From the NCBI GenBank assembly GCA_942159475.1, contig OW804096.1, positions 11,519,871 through 11,583,870 on the forward strand: a stretch of DNA of 64,000 bases, read 5' to 3'. This document shows positions 1 through 11,600 of the stretch, in pieces (the stretch's first letter is position 1; the number at the start of each line of letters is the position of its first letter). Both the position numbers and the translations under genes were made by a program. The notes beneath the pieces were generated by a model, which ran no database searches, was not told the DNA's origin, and saw nothing but the letters and a program-made list of their open reading frames with translations. Source of the stretch: Sthenelais limicola. Lineage: Eukaryota; Annelida; Polychaeta; Phyllodocida; Sigalionidae.

Positions 1-83
1 CATTTCGGGACTGGTGGTGCATTTCGCGACTGGTGCACCAGCAGCAACCCTCAATTTCATCATTGGGCTAACCCTTTATTATA

Positions 84-310
84 CGGGTCAGATTTTCAGA
101 TAATGTACAATTCACCTTCACCAATCTTCTCAAATGACCCAAATTTCAGACGAAAATAAAGTTCAAAATACAGTTCAACCTAACCAAGCAGATTGATAGT
201 ATCAATGCAATGCCGAATTTACATAGTATTGACCAAATTGCAGCCTAAATTTTAAGAATTTTCTAAATGTGTACAGCTGCCAATTGTACATTTTCTGAAA
301 ATCTGACCCA
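84..310 (+). mobile_element. MITE, TGGGTCAG family (MITE-A)
   Basis: Ends are near-inverted copies of TGGGTCAGATTTTCAGAAAA followed by TGTACAATT. The family is about 237 bp long with a TA dinucleotide at each border, as for Tc1/mariner-type elements. Orientation is called plus when the left end continues into a TTCACCAATCC block. This copy has a C for T at the first base. Confidence 0.85.
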
Positions 311-450
311 TCTACGATTTCCTATCCATTATACATTGGTATGCCTTCATCATCAATGATTTTTCTGTTTGGGATTGGCGATGATCTCGAGTTACAGAAC
401 TAAACGGTAAGTCGATCCTATGTTAGGGATATGTATACCACAAACTTATA

Positions 451-678
451 GGGTCAGATTTTCGGAAAATGCACATCCGGCAGCTCTACGAATTTGGTAA
501 CTTTTGCTAAATTAGACTAAAAAAATATAAATAATGGGTAGGCGTATATCAAATAATCTAGCATTGTGTTGATTTAAAAATGTCTCTTTCATTATGTTAA
601 ACTGTATTTTGAACGCAAATTTGGATCATTTGAGAGTATTGATGAAGGTGAATTGTACATTTTCTGATGATCTCACCC
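451..678 (-). mobile_element. MITE-A copy
   Basis: Left end GGGTCAGATTTTCGGAAAATG continues into the GGCAGCTCTAC side; the right end is a degenerate inverted copy ending in TCTCACCC. TATA flanks both ends. Confidence 0.8.
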
Positions 679-1050
679 TATAACAAGAGACTCAACGATA
701 GCAATGTTTAAATGAAATCATGGAGTTTGAGGATGTAACCCTGTTTAATAATGTCAAAGTTTGGTAATATGACTGTTTTGCAAAAACAATCTTGGGGGAT
801 GTCAATGTTTAATAGTTCCTGCTATGTTTATGAGGGAGTAATGTGGTGGTAAACCAAGAATTTAAGAGAGGTATAAAACTTCCTATTGCGAAATGTCATA
901 TAATATATTATTAGATATCGGTATTTAGTTTAATTTTATTTGATCATCACATATATAGAAAGAGTCCATTTGGTTGTGTTATTTACACCCTTACCTAGCA
1001 ACCTACCTTTCATCTGTTATATTGAAGAATTCAGGGTCATTCTTCAATAT

Positions 1051-1203
1051 AAATTTAGGGTCAGCAGTTGAGCGAGAAATGAATCAACGCAACACACAGA
1101 GAAGTATGTTTCAAAGCCAGTATCGAACCAAGTAGAAGAGGATCGGTGTAATCATTTCATTGCTTAAACACTAGACAGATTAAAGTTGCTGACCCTAAAT
1201 TTA
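1051..1203. mobile_element. Small TIR element with 11-bp target duplication
   Basis: AATTTAGGGTCAGCA near the left end is matched by its inverse TGCTGACCCTAAATT at the right end. The 153-bp element is flanked by perfect direct repeats TTCTTCAATAT (1040-1050 and 1204-1214), which reads as a target-site duplication. A related end fragment (CTGCTGACCCAAATTTAT) lies near 10260. The superfamily is not identified; an 11-bp duplication is longer than for most DNA transposons. Confidence 0.6.
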
Positions 1204-1959
1204 TTCTTCAATATTTTTATATATATAAATATATATACCAAAACAATAAATATACTACAATGAATTTTCTGTGAGGTGTTTTTTAATTGAGTTGATTCAT
1301 TTCTTCATCTCTAATTTTTATATATATATAGATGAAAGGCCCACTGGCCAGTAGGTTGCTCGTGCATTTCTGAATAAGAAATTAAAATAAAGATTCAAGA
1401 CAACTCAAAGAGGAGTCCCGAATTTTACAATATGTTAACCATTAAACTAGTCGGAACGCCCCCTAACTATCCTAGCTGCTATGGGACCAAAAAACGATTA
1501 GACACTTACCATACATCTTCAACCATGGTGTGGACAGTCATGATTATTCCTTTGTCATTTAATATCAATATATACAGAAAGACTTGAATATTTGGGAATA
1601 TTTATAAATATGCATATTATTCTAATTAGAGAATTAATATGGCAACGCATGAAAACAATCATGTTAATTCGGGCCTATATGCGAATTTTTATCGACGCCA
1701 TGATAAAAAGGCATTAGGGCCAATATTAAAACAAAAATAATGACATGTTAAGTGGAAATCATCTCCGTGAACATTAATTTCGGGCGGGTTTTTGCCCATT
1801 CATTAATAATGGCGACCACACCCACTGCACCATTGTGACCATACATTATAGTGTGCCGCCAATCCCGAATGTATTATAATATAGCCTATAGGCCTAACTC
1901 ATATCACGTAATATTAACTTAGTGATATATTTCTGTGAATTATTGTGTTAATTAAGTTA

Positions 1960-2123
1960 AATTATAGTCAATTTGATTGAAGTTAATTTGGGAAAGAGTC
2001 ACGCCACCTGTCGGCAAAATAGGAACACTAACGCCACCTACAGGCTCCTGGGCAAACCCACATGACTCAGCAAACTGGACACGGTCATTCTGGCCATTGC
2101 TTCAGCCCATACAAATTGGTTTT
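1960..2123 (+). repeat. A1 split direct repeat of Ngaro element
   Basis: Matches 4431-4594 with a single visible difference (AAATTGG here, AACTTGG there). It starts with AATTATAG directly after host sequence. A short open frame through it is non-coding repeat sequence. Confidence 0.85.
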
Positions 2124-2205
2124 CAAAATCGAGCTCAATCAGAGCCATCCGCACACATAGGAAGCTAATACTTCCTCAACAAATAGTATACACCCATACT
2201 ATACC

Positions 2206-3366
2206 ATGGGAGGAAAGAAGAAAGCAAGTGAGGCAGGGAAAAAGGCAGATTCGCCTCCCCAAAATGTGGAAGGAAGCCAGAAAGGGAAAGGTGGCGCCCA
2301 GGCACCTAAGAAGCCCTCAACAGCCGAAAATGCTAAAGATATCCAGGGCCTTAGAAGTGAGATTGGCGAAATCAAACATATGCTTACTCAAATGGCAAAG
2401 AGAAGGCTGAGAGACTTGGAATCCAGTAGTGAGGACGAAAGTGAGACCACAATAAGGGCACCTAGGACACCTAAAGGCTCGACTCCTAAGAAACAGCAGA
2501 TACGGAAGGAAACAAGTCTCCCAAGGTCACAGGCCTCTGACCAGGCGCACCGGCGGGAACAAGAGCAAGACAGGGCAACTAGCCTCGATAGGCTGCCAAT
2601 GTGGAATGAGTCAGCAACATCCTATGACCAAACCCATGACGATGATGACCTTCAGCTGAAGATATCCCAGATCCTCAGCGCAGGACTGAATCCACTAGGG
2701 GCAGCAAGTAAGGGTAAGGCTCAATTTGCTCACTGTCATGTAACACGAGGAAAGAAACGTACAAAAACCTCACTAGGAGAGCTAAATGTTGCAGGAATCA
2801 AAACAATATCTCATGAAATGAAACGGGATATTGAGTGGTTTATTCAATGTGCTTCTATCCTGAACAGAAAGGTCCTCATACAGCCCAGCAAAACAGAACT
2901 TTGTCTGGAGTGCGATGCATGCCCTAAAGGGGCAGGGGGATTTTCACCTGTATCATACTATTCTTTTACATTTCCAGAACAGTGGTCAGAAATGCACCAC
3001 ATCTCAAGGCTGGAGGCAATCAATATTGTTGTGGCCGTGAAATCACTGACCCCGCCCGAGTTCAAGGAAGGTATGCTTATCATAACAACTGACAACTCGG
3101 CGGCGGCCTGGGTGATCATGACAGGAAAGACGCGTGACCCAATACTGGCCCAATGCAGCCGCGAGCTAGCAATGTTTGCAGTACGGAGGGAAATCGACAT
3201 AGTGGTCAGGCACGCCCCGGGCGAGAGCTTGATCCTTGCGGATGCACTGAGCCGCGCATCTTTCAATGAGGCACTGAAAGAAAAGGCTCAAGGTATTGTA
3301 AAAGACAGAAATCTCCAAGAAATTAACCATGTTGATTTAAGACAATTATTCGATACTATGTTGTAA
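2206..3366 (+). CDS. Gag-like / RNase H fusion protein of Ngaro element
   Basis: The 386-aa product starts with a lysine-rich, low-complexity gag-like segment (about 1-190). At about residue 195 it runs into the RT-RNase H connection and the RNase H domain. The four catalytic acids are visible: D237 in ECDACPKGAGG, E270 in SRLEAINIVV, D296 in TTDNSAAAW and D346 in LADALSR. No YxDD or other reverse-transcriptase motif is present, so roughly 1 kb of coding sequence has been lost without breaking the frame. The ATG at 2206 lies 82 bp after A1 and is the first suitable start. The stop is at 3364-3366, 33 bp before the recombinase start, in a different frame. RNase H activity is possible but reverse transcription would need an RT from elsewhere. 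Confidence 0.8.
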   Translation: MGGKKKASEAGKKADSPPQNVEGSQKGKGGAQAPKKPSTAENAKDIQGLRSEIGEIKHMLTQMAKRRLRDLESSSEDESETTIRAPRTPKGSTPKKQQIRKETSLPRSQASDQAHRREQEQDRATSLDRLPMWNESATSYDQTHDDDDLQLKISQILSAGLNPLGAASKGKAQFAHCHVTRGKKRTKTSLGELNVAGIKTISHEMKRDIEWFIQCASILNRKVLIQPSKTELCLECDACPKGAGGFSPVSYYSFTFPEQWSEMHHISRLEAINIVVAVKSLTPPEFKEGMLIITTDNSAAAWVIMTGKTRDPILAQCSRELAMFAVRREIDIVVRHAPGESLILADALSRASFNEALKEKAQGIVKDRNLQEINHVDLRQLFDTML

Positions 3367-3398
3367 TTGCAGAACTGGCGTCCACAGCACTATACCGC

Positions 3399-4319
3399 AT
3401 GGCGCTGGAATCCATTAATGGTGCACTGGCAGAAGGGACAGCTGCCAACCGTAGGAACCAGAGCAGGTGCTATCTATCATTCATGCTGAGGTTTGGAAGA
3501 GACTGGAAGAATCCGACTGTACCCGAGCTGGTGCTGTTGGTACAATACCTGGCTAACTCCTTCAAGTCTACTCAGACCGTAAGAAATTATCTCTCCGGTG
3601 CCCGGTCCTTCCTGGCTGACTGGGGCCTTCCCACCACAGTGTTTGACGACCGTACGGTGAAAATAATGTTGAGGGCAGTAACTAAGTCTTCAACTCATGT
3701 TCCTAAGCAGGCTCCCTTCTTCTCCAAACATGAGCTCATGTCGATGATTCACCACCTCCGCAACGGCTCCGCTCGTTCCATGATAGCAGGCGCTGCCCTG
3801 CTGTTCTGTCTCTACACCTTCTTAAGACAGAGTAATGTGTTCATGTCCTCTACACCCCATCATATTGTTCTTCGCTCAGATCTGGATATCGATCAAGATG
3901 CCATTTATGTTCATGTTAGATCGGCGAAAACCATCACTCCATCTCGACCCCATACCATCAAATTACTTAAATCTGAAAATAGTGCTATGTGTCCGGTCTC
4001 ATCGACCCTGGAAGCTATATCTCTGGTCCCAGCATCCCGGCATGCCCCTATCTTCATAGATCCGACTACTAATGCCCCCTTTAACCCGGAAGTGATAACC
4101 AAACTGGCAAAGCGGGCTCTGGCTAGAGCTGGCTCATCAAAGGCTGATAGGTTCTCGATCCACTCCATGAGGAGGTCAGGTGCGATGTTATGTAGTCGCA
4201 CTGGCGTCCCGAGAGACGCAATCATGTATCAAGGCTCCTGGAGGTCGGGAGCGGTAGACCTCTACACTAAAGATGTGGATACTAGAGCCTCATCATCCTT
4301 GAAGAATACATTGTGTTAG
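3399..4319 (+). CDS. Tyrosine recombinase of Ngaro element
   Basis: The 306-aa protein has the catalytic residues of the family: R143 in TFLRQSN, H255-S-M-R258 in SIHSMRR, W281 in the second-histidine position (GSWRSG) and the nucleophile Y289 in VDLYTK. The N-terminal 100 residues form the usual SAM-like DNA-binding domain (RCYLSFMLRFG, VRNYLSGARSFL). The frame is intact from ATG to TAG, and the stop codon runs into B1. In DIRS-order elements this enzyme integrates a circular cDNA by recombination and makes no target duplication. Recombinase activity looks preserved. Confidence 0.9.
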   Translation: MALESINGALAEGTAANRRNQSRCYLSFMLRFGRDWKNPTVPELVLLVQYLANSFKSTQTVRNYLSGARSFLADWGLPTTVFDDRTVKIMLRAVTKSSTHVPKQAPFFSKHELMSMIHHLRNGSARSMIAGAALLFCLYTFLRQSNVFMSSTPHHIVLRSDLDIDQDAIYVHVRSAKTITPSRPHTIKLLKSENSAMCPVSSTLEAISLVPASRHAPIFIDPTTNAPFNPEVITKLAKRALARAGSSKADRFSIHSMRRSGAMLCSRTGVPRDAIMYQGSWRSGAVDLYTKDVDTRASSSLKNTLC

Positions 4320-4435
4320 GCTTATATTTATTCCCAAGACTGATGCTTGTCCAATGAAGTTTTAGCCCATAAAGGGTGCCACAGAATAAAAGTTTATCTG
4401 GCAAAAATTTATTTAGTTTCTCATTGAGCCAATTA
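4319..4435 (+). repeat. B1 split direct repeat
   Basis: Identical as far as I can read to 4639-4755, from GGCTTATATTTATTCCC to GAGCCAATTA. It contains AATAAA (CACAGAATAAAAG), a possible polyadenylation signal for the element's transcript. Confidence 0.85.
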
Positions 4436-4594
4436 TAGTCAATTTGATTGAAGTTAATTTGGGAAAGAGTCACGCCACCTGTCGGCAAAATAGGAACACT
4501 AACGCCACCTACAGGCTCCTGGGCAAACCCACATGACTCAGCAAACTGGACACGGTCATTCTGGCCATTGCTTCAGCCCATACAACTTGGTTTT
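4431..4594 (+). repeat. A2 split direct repeat
   Basis: Second copy of the 164-bp A repeat. Its first five bases (AATTA) are also the last five of B1. Confidence 0.85.
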
Positions 4595-4638
4595 ACCCAA
4601 CCCACCGCCCTAAAACAATTTTTAATAGACTCAAATAG

Positions 4639-4755
4639 GGCTTATATTTATTCCCAAGACTGATGCTTGTCCAATGAAGTTTTAGCCCATAAAGGGTGCC
4701 ACAGAATAAAAGTTTATCTGGCAAAAATTTATTTAGTTTCTCATTGAGCCAATTA
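4639..4755 (+). repeat. B2 split direct repeat, right end of Ngaro element
   Basis: Second copy of the B repeat, separated from A2 by 44 bp of unique sequence. It ends in GAGCCAATTA, after which host sequence (GGCAATATGG) resumes. Confidence 0.85.
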
Positions 4756-5390
4756 GGCAATATGGTAGGTTTAGGCTATAACTATTGCATGAAAACGTAC
4801 CAGTATACAGGGCCTAGCTGTATTAAACCTGAATTTATAAATGATACTGATTAAATGTTTCAACTGGGCTACAGGTAACATATATGAACATGTACCGGTA
4901 CCGAGGTGTATGCCCACTATATCACTTAAATAACCGAACAGTCACGAATGGATTCATGTGCCGAAAAGCATTCAAATTGGCCCATCGGTAGGCCCTATAT
5001 CTTATTAATATTTAGGGCTTTAGATCTGGAGATCTTTATTTACTTTTGTTATGCAAATATGGTATAAGTTTGACAAAGGAGTGTCATTATTATTGATATA
5101 TCAATCGGTATACGTGTCAGAAATCACGAAGACACCAAATATTGTCTCAACACTTTTACTCATATAACAAATTTCCTGCATCACAACTCAACACTTGAAA
5201 TTAAATTACTCATAACACATCGAGTATATAATTATAGGACTACCGCATTATATAGTCAACTATTTAGATATTATATCATATACCAATATTACGGGCATTT
5301 CACATGATCTAATATCATTAAAAACCATATTAATGATCTCACAAATTGCAATACATTACTATTGAAACATCTAACGTTACACCTCAAGGG
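4756..5390. other. Intergenic, upstream of NCF2
   Basis: AT-rich sequence without recognisable repeats or genes. It separates the Ngaro element from the NCF2 promoter. Confidence 0.6.
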
Positions 5391-5430
5391 GGCGAGGATG
5401 TGATCCGGTGTCAGGAAACCCCCTGGTTTC

Positions 5431-5475
5431 TATATATAGCACTAACAATGACGTCATTACATCATGCAGGAAGTG
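5431..5475 (+). promoter_or_regulatory. NCF2 promoter: TATA box, CRE, ETS site
   Basis: TATATATA lies at 5431-5438, a perfect palindromic cAMP-response element TGACGTCA at 5449-5456, and an ETS-type site CAGGAAGTG at 5467-5475. The ATG follows at 5657. PU.1, an ETS factor, is known to drive human NCF2, so the ETS site fits a blood-cell-type gene, but binding here is inference. The start of transcription would be near 5460-5470 if the TATA box is used, so the CRE and ETS site could also lie at or just upstream of the start. Confidence 0.5.
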
Positions 5476-5656
5476 GTGCGGAACCGTGGCCTTGAAGTCT
5501 ACGTGAGAAATCACTCGTTATCGCACTCACAGTGTATACTCTTTATCACATCCCAGCACTGTCCCTCTTGGGAAAGGGGAGGCCTTATTTGTACAAAGTA
5601 ACAGGTACTGGAAGAGGAACATTCAGTTCTCTCGCCGAGTTTGAGAGAGGAAGGAC

Positions 5657-8600
5657 ATGGCATTGAAACAAACTCTGATATCGTGGGCCGCGGCCACTGA
5701 GACTTGGGACAAGGGGGAACCCCAAGCTAGCTTGGACCACATGAAGGAAATCTCCTGTCCCAGTTCTAAAATTCTGTACAATTTGGGATGTGTTTACCTG
5801 GCCTTAGATGATTTGGAAAGTGCAACGCAGGTAAGAGGGTACTAATATATAGGCCTATATAATGGAGTTATTTCCTTGTGGAACAATATTATATCGGAGA
5901 GCAATGTTTTGTGGGTTTATCAAGTCAGGGATGTAGATTCAAGACAGATGTGGCATATAGCCTAATTAAGTTACAAATTAATGTTGTACGGTTTTAATAA
6001 TAGGCTACATGGTTCTCCAAATTGAATTTGGAAACTTTAGTTCTGAAAATGGGGCGCAGCAATGACCACGTGTAAAATTAGATATGATGTCGGTTCATCT
6101 CAACAGTTGGACTGTATTAAATCATCTTATAAAATACTCATATAACTTATAGTTATTATATCCCATCCCATCTTATGACCCTGGCTGACTGCATGGTTAG
6201 TGACATAAAATATGGTGTAAAACCACTATCAATCACTCAGCCTGGTTTATTGTGATAATGTTTAAGAGGTATTAATCATGGATGCATCTTTCCATGATTC
6301 ATTAACTTTTATCAGGGAAATAGCGCCACTATTTCCCTGATCCAGATAAAGGATACTGTTATAGGCGTTACTGGAACCACTTGGTAATAATGGTTATTTA
6401 TAGCAATATATCATCTTTATAATCTTAGAACATGTTACATTGTCAGAATACAATTCATAGAGAGTGGAGCGAATATTTATTGGACGAGATTATTGTCCAA
6501 TTAATATTCAATTACATGATTCGCTATCAATTACATGCATTAATATTTATTATCATAATATGCACCTAACATAGAGGAATATTGAAATACCAGTATAAAC
6601 TTTTTTTGTGTTTTTGAATCGTCATAAAGTAGGGGCCTATCTATAATCTAAAAGGAAAAACAATTCGAATTCATGTCATATACATAAAATAATAATATTT
6701 GTATCGCACCTCTCAAGTGGAATGCGCATAAAAATATATAATAAATATATTCTCTTTTACTCTGAGATATGATGCAGTATACGTCTAATTACATGATTGT
6801 ATTTGGTCTATAACATAATGCATGATAATCATTTAAAGGCCAATGATTATGGTAATTACATGGCGCCCTAGTTTGTTGTCCCTATAGTTTGTACTCTATC
6901 AAGGGTCCATCAGAGTGATTCGTAGTCCCTGGGTACATTCTACCATGTATCTAATCTAACAGCCATAGAGAATATCTGTTCGCGTGGAATTGATTTGCTT
7001 ACCTAAGTGTTGAGATAGGTGTTCCGTGGATTGAATGTAAACACGGTTATGGTGCTTGCAGCGCCAACTAGTTACATGCTAGCCTAAAGGATTATGGATG
7101 TATACCAATATTAATAATCTAGCTCATGTATTATACGTACAATTCGCTTTCACCAAAGCACTTGAGACGAAAATGAGGATCAAAATACAGTCGAACATAA
7201 CTAAAGACATAGATTGAATCAAGACAATACCAAATATATACGGATATATACCAAGCATTTTTTATTTCTCGGCTAAATAAACAAAATAATTTGTTATACA
7301 ACAAATAAAAAAAGAAAAAGATATAACACTCTAGGTCCAAACCCTCAGCTCAGATAAGAATGGTATGTCAGCCTACTTCACTAATCGGTTTCGTGGCCTC
7401 GGCGTTTAAATGGGAATATAACGAAAATTTGCTGTCTTAATGGAATTATAATGGCACTTTGCGGTTTGAGGCGAGAGGCTTTCCCTTCGTTTGAAGGGAC
7501 TCTCTCAACTTTGGGCCTAGACTGCTACCCCTATATACCTACTTTTTAACAGCTTTGAACCGGAAACACTCCTATTTTCTTGGCCTTATGAATGTATTGC
7601 AAAGGGTGTTCGGTATCTTTAGTCACTATTGAAAGATCTTCTCGGGAAATATAAGACAGGGAAATTTTAAAACAGGATTTTTGCTCTTGTCTTATTATGT
7701 GGCATCAGTTTGGCCATAGTCAAATAAAATAATTGGTCCTGGGTATGACCTTAAAGTGCCTTTCTGTCTCTTTTTCTCTGTCTCTCTCTCCCTTCTTCTC
7801 TATCTCTATTTCCTGGGTATGATCATAAACTGCCTCCCTCTCTTTAACCATATTAAATGTGTTGATAAGGGCGTAAAGCAACCAATCTCACTCACTCACT
7901 CCATTAAAATAAAAAGCAAAAATAGTGTTGTGTAACCAATTAAATTTCTAAATTAATTAAATTTCTTAGATTTGTTTAGATCCTTCTTTGCTACATCGAC
8001 ATGCTATCTCAGATTTTCAGAAAATGTACAATTGGCAGCTGTACATATGTAGTAAATTCTGCTAAATTAGGCTGCAATTTGGTCAATACTAGGTAAATTC
8101 GAGTATATTTGGCATTGCATTGATTCTAGCGATCTGTTTGGTTAGGTTGAACTGTATTTTGAACTTTATTTTCGTCTGAAATGCGGGTTATTTGAGAAGA
8201 TTGGTGAAGGCGAATTGTACATTTTCTGAAAATCTGACCCAAATAGACCCTAATCACTGTGACCACACCAATCAAGAAAACCGCTTTACCTCATCTTAAA
8301 CCGCTTTACCTCATTTTAAACCGCTTTACCTCATCTTAAACCGCTTTACCTCATCTTAAACCGCTTTACCTCATCAAGGGGGACATTGTTTACTTGTGTG
8401 TTTCTGTATTTATATACCTCGGACGTGTATGAAAATAATCATCAGAGATCATAATCAATATTAGATCATAAGGATTTCATCATTATCGTCACCATGACAG
8501 TGCAGACATGGCGAAAACTTTAGAACTTTCACCGGACAGTCGGACCGGTGAAAAGGAACTTTTACCGGTCCTCCAAAGGTTTCACTGGTCCTCCAAAGGT

Positions 8601-11600
8601 TTCTCTAACGTTTCATACAAATTTTTCACCGGACAATCGGACCGGAGAAGCTTTACTTTCACCGGTCCGACTTGTCTTTCAACGGTAAAGGACCGCAGTC
8701 CGGCAGGTTTCGCCATGTCTGACAGTGCTTTTTGGATAAAACAAGTTTCCAAATCTGATAATGATGAAGTAACGCCAATGTGATGATGAGTGTAAAGCAA
8801 CTGAAGATTTCTGTACCACACAAACATGTTACGGTCATCTTCCTTAAAAATAGTAAAAGCATTTCCACATTTTTTACTTCCAGATAGCTCTAAGTTAAAG
8901 TTATAACAGTGTACCTTGGTGCTGTATGCATCCACTAACATATAAATAAGCATCCCATATGAATGAAAAACGCGTTAAACCTAGCAAACGTTTATGAACT
9001 GAAACCTCCGAATCCCACTTTATAGGTGTATAGGCACAGTGCTGACGTACTTCAACATCACATGAAAGTGTACTGGTGTTTGCAAGGTGTAATACATATA
9101 GAGGGCAATATAATCTGTCTAACCATACTTCCTGGTAATTGATTCAAACATTGACCTTTGTCATAATATGCAAACAAAGGAAAGTAATATTTAAGTCAAA
9201 TGAATCTCGCCACAACTCACAAATTCAGAGATATTGCTGTTTCTATTTTGTGGCAGTTAATTGCTACATTGTATGTTTCGACGGGCAGTGTTGTCTTCAA
9301 TCAGGACTTTAGGAAAATAAAAGAAAGTAATGTTAAAGTAAAATTAATCAACGTCTCAATGTAGTTATTATTTAATTTACCCCTTATCTTACAGACTACC
9401 TGGAATGGTACTTGACCATATTACACACTGTATACATAGACTTGTTTATATCTGATTTTTCCTTAGTTATATACTTAGCTTTTACTCGAAGCTAATATAT
9501 TTATTGTAAGAGTCAGGGCTCATCTCTGATTTACCTCTACTGTTTACTGTTTACGGTTCTGGCCTTGAAACATACCACTCTGTTGGTCCTGGGTAAGACC
9601 ATAAAGTGCCTTTCTGTCTCTTTTCCCTGTCTCTCTCTCTCTACTTCTCTATCTCTATTTCCTGGGTATAATCATAAACTGCCTCCCTCTCAGCTCTCCT
9701 GCCCTTGATATAACCATATTGAATGTGTTGATAAAGGCGTAAAGCAACCAATCTCTCTCACTCACTCTCAGCTCTCCTGCCCTTGATATAACCATATTCA
9801 ATGTGTTGATAAGGGCGTAAAGCAACCAAACTCACTCACTCATACCACTCTGTGTGTCGCGCCCAGGCAATTGGACACCAGCTAGAATACTGTAATAATT
9901 GCAAGGTTACATTATGTGGGTGAAATCACCAGAAAATGTACAATTAGCCTTCACCAATCCTCTCAAATAACCCAATTGGTCCTGGCTACGACCATAAAGT
10001 GCCTTTCTGTCTCTTTTTCTCTGTCTCTCTCTCCCTACTTCAGATCTCTATTTCGTGGGTATGATCATAAACTCACTCCCTCTCAGCTCTCCCGCCCTTG
10101 ATATAACCATATTAAATGTGTTGATAAGGGCGTAAAGCAACCAATCTCACTCACTCCCTCTCAGCTCTCCCGCCCTTGATATAACGATATTAAATGTGTT
10201 GATAAGGGCGTAAAGCAACCAATCTCACTCACTCATACCACTCTGTGTGTCGCGCCCGACTGCTGACCCAAATTTATAACGAAGAACGGCATGGTATTCT
10301 TCAATATATTAGGGAGTTGACTCTTGAAGACCTATGATTATGGTAGGTGGGGGCGGGAGGGGGGGGGGGAAGAGGCTACCTATTTCCGACAATATATATT
10401 TTATTTATTGTTATGAGACATACTTGACTGGAAATAAACACTTAATAATGAATTAAAATAATTTAAAAAAATCAAGTTGCCTTAATTAGAGGTGGTTTCC
10501 AATCCAAGACACTAAACCTACTCGTCCACATGCCTTTGTCGAAATAACATTTCTTTTTCTAAGATCATGATTAGACAAGGCGAGTAGGTCTTATCCTGGA
10601 GAAAGAAAAAAAATCTTTTTCTAAAATCATTTCATTTCTCTTTCCTTCAAAGGAATTTCTTTCGTCAATATAAATCGCATTATTCAAAGTGCTCCAGTAA
10701 AGAGAGTTTTCCTAAAGATTAGTGTCTCTAAATACATATTACCCAGAGACTTTAACTGTGTACATCAGGTATTATGTTATGCAATCGACGACATCTGTTT
10801 GTCTAAACCGGGTCTATAATTATACTTTATTCTAGATATTCCAGTTGCCCCCGGTGCCTTACCACCCTATTTGGCAGTCACCATGAATAAATTATACGGG
10901 TCAGATTTTCAGAAAATGTACAATTCGCCTTCACCAATCCTTTCAAATAATCCACATTTAAGACAAAAATGAGCTTCAAAATGCAGTTTAACATAACAGA
11001 ACTGATACTTTAAATCAATGCGATACCAAATATACTCAGATATTCCCGGTATTCATCATTTTTCAGCCTAATTTAGGAGAATTTCCTAAATGTGTGGAGT
11101 TGCTTATTGTACATTTCCTGACGATCTGACCCATATATTTAATGGTACACCAACATTCCTTTACACTTTTTTTACAGGCTCTATTTCAGACGTTGATTGT
11201 TATTTATGATTTAAGCTAGTTTCACCATACAAATGGTGTTTTACAGGGCGTAATTCTTCCATGGTCGTTGAATCAACCCAGTCCTTATTAATATAGACGC
11301 CCAAAATTACAGTAACCATATCTGAATAGCAAGGCTAGTTGGAATACCCATAGCATTGTTTATCCCCCTTGAAATCAGGGTAGGGAACACCTTTTCGGGA
11401 ACCGGGATTGGGGCCTATTTTAGGTCGGGATTCGGGATTTAAAAGGGTCTACGGGATTCGGGAAGGGGATTCAGAGCTGGATTTAATTTTCCCAGATAGG
11501 GATTGAAAATAGAAAAACGGGATTGCAAATTAAAAACCTGTGGGATTCGGAAAATCGGGCTTATACAAAATGGGAAAGGGGATTCGGGGGCGGGGGGGGG

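Larger units (their letters stand above)
1..1959. other. Intergenic repeat-rich DNA
   Basis: No coding region is supported here. The stretch holds two copies of the TGGGTCAG MITE family, one small terminal-inverted-repeat element with an 11-bp target duplication, and short AT runs such as the TATATA blocks near 1220-1240 and 1320. The remainder is AT-rich sequence in which I see nothing. Confidence 0.7.
1960..4755 (+). mobile_element. Ngaro-type DIRS-order retrotransposon, RT deleted
   Basis: The architecture is A1 - genes - B1 - A2 - B2. A (164 bp) is at 1960-2123 and 4431-4594, B (117 bp) at 4319-4435 and 4639-4755. Split direct repeats of this kind define the Ngaro/PAT type of tyrosine-recombinase retrotransposon. 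The paired A copies differ at one base that I can see, so the element is young. B1 and A2 overlap on AATTA, the same pentamer that starts A1 and ends B2, which fits a crossover core for integration from a circle. The two genes inside encode a gag-like/RNase H protein and a tyrosine recombinase. The reverse transcriptase expected between gag and RNase H is absent. Confidence 0.85.

Noticed and set aside
1977..2168. 63-codon frame in A1 (also in A2 at 4448)
   Set aside because: It lies in the split direct repeat of the Ngaro element; the two versions diverge where the repeat ends, so it is not a gene.
8582..8953. 123-codon minus-strand frame
   Set aside because: It crosses the CCGG foldback repeats and lacks similarity; it lies in an NCF2 intron without splice support.
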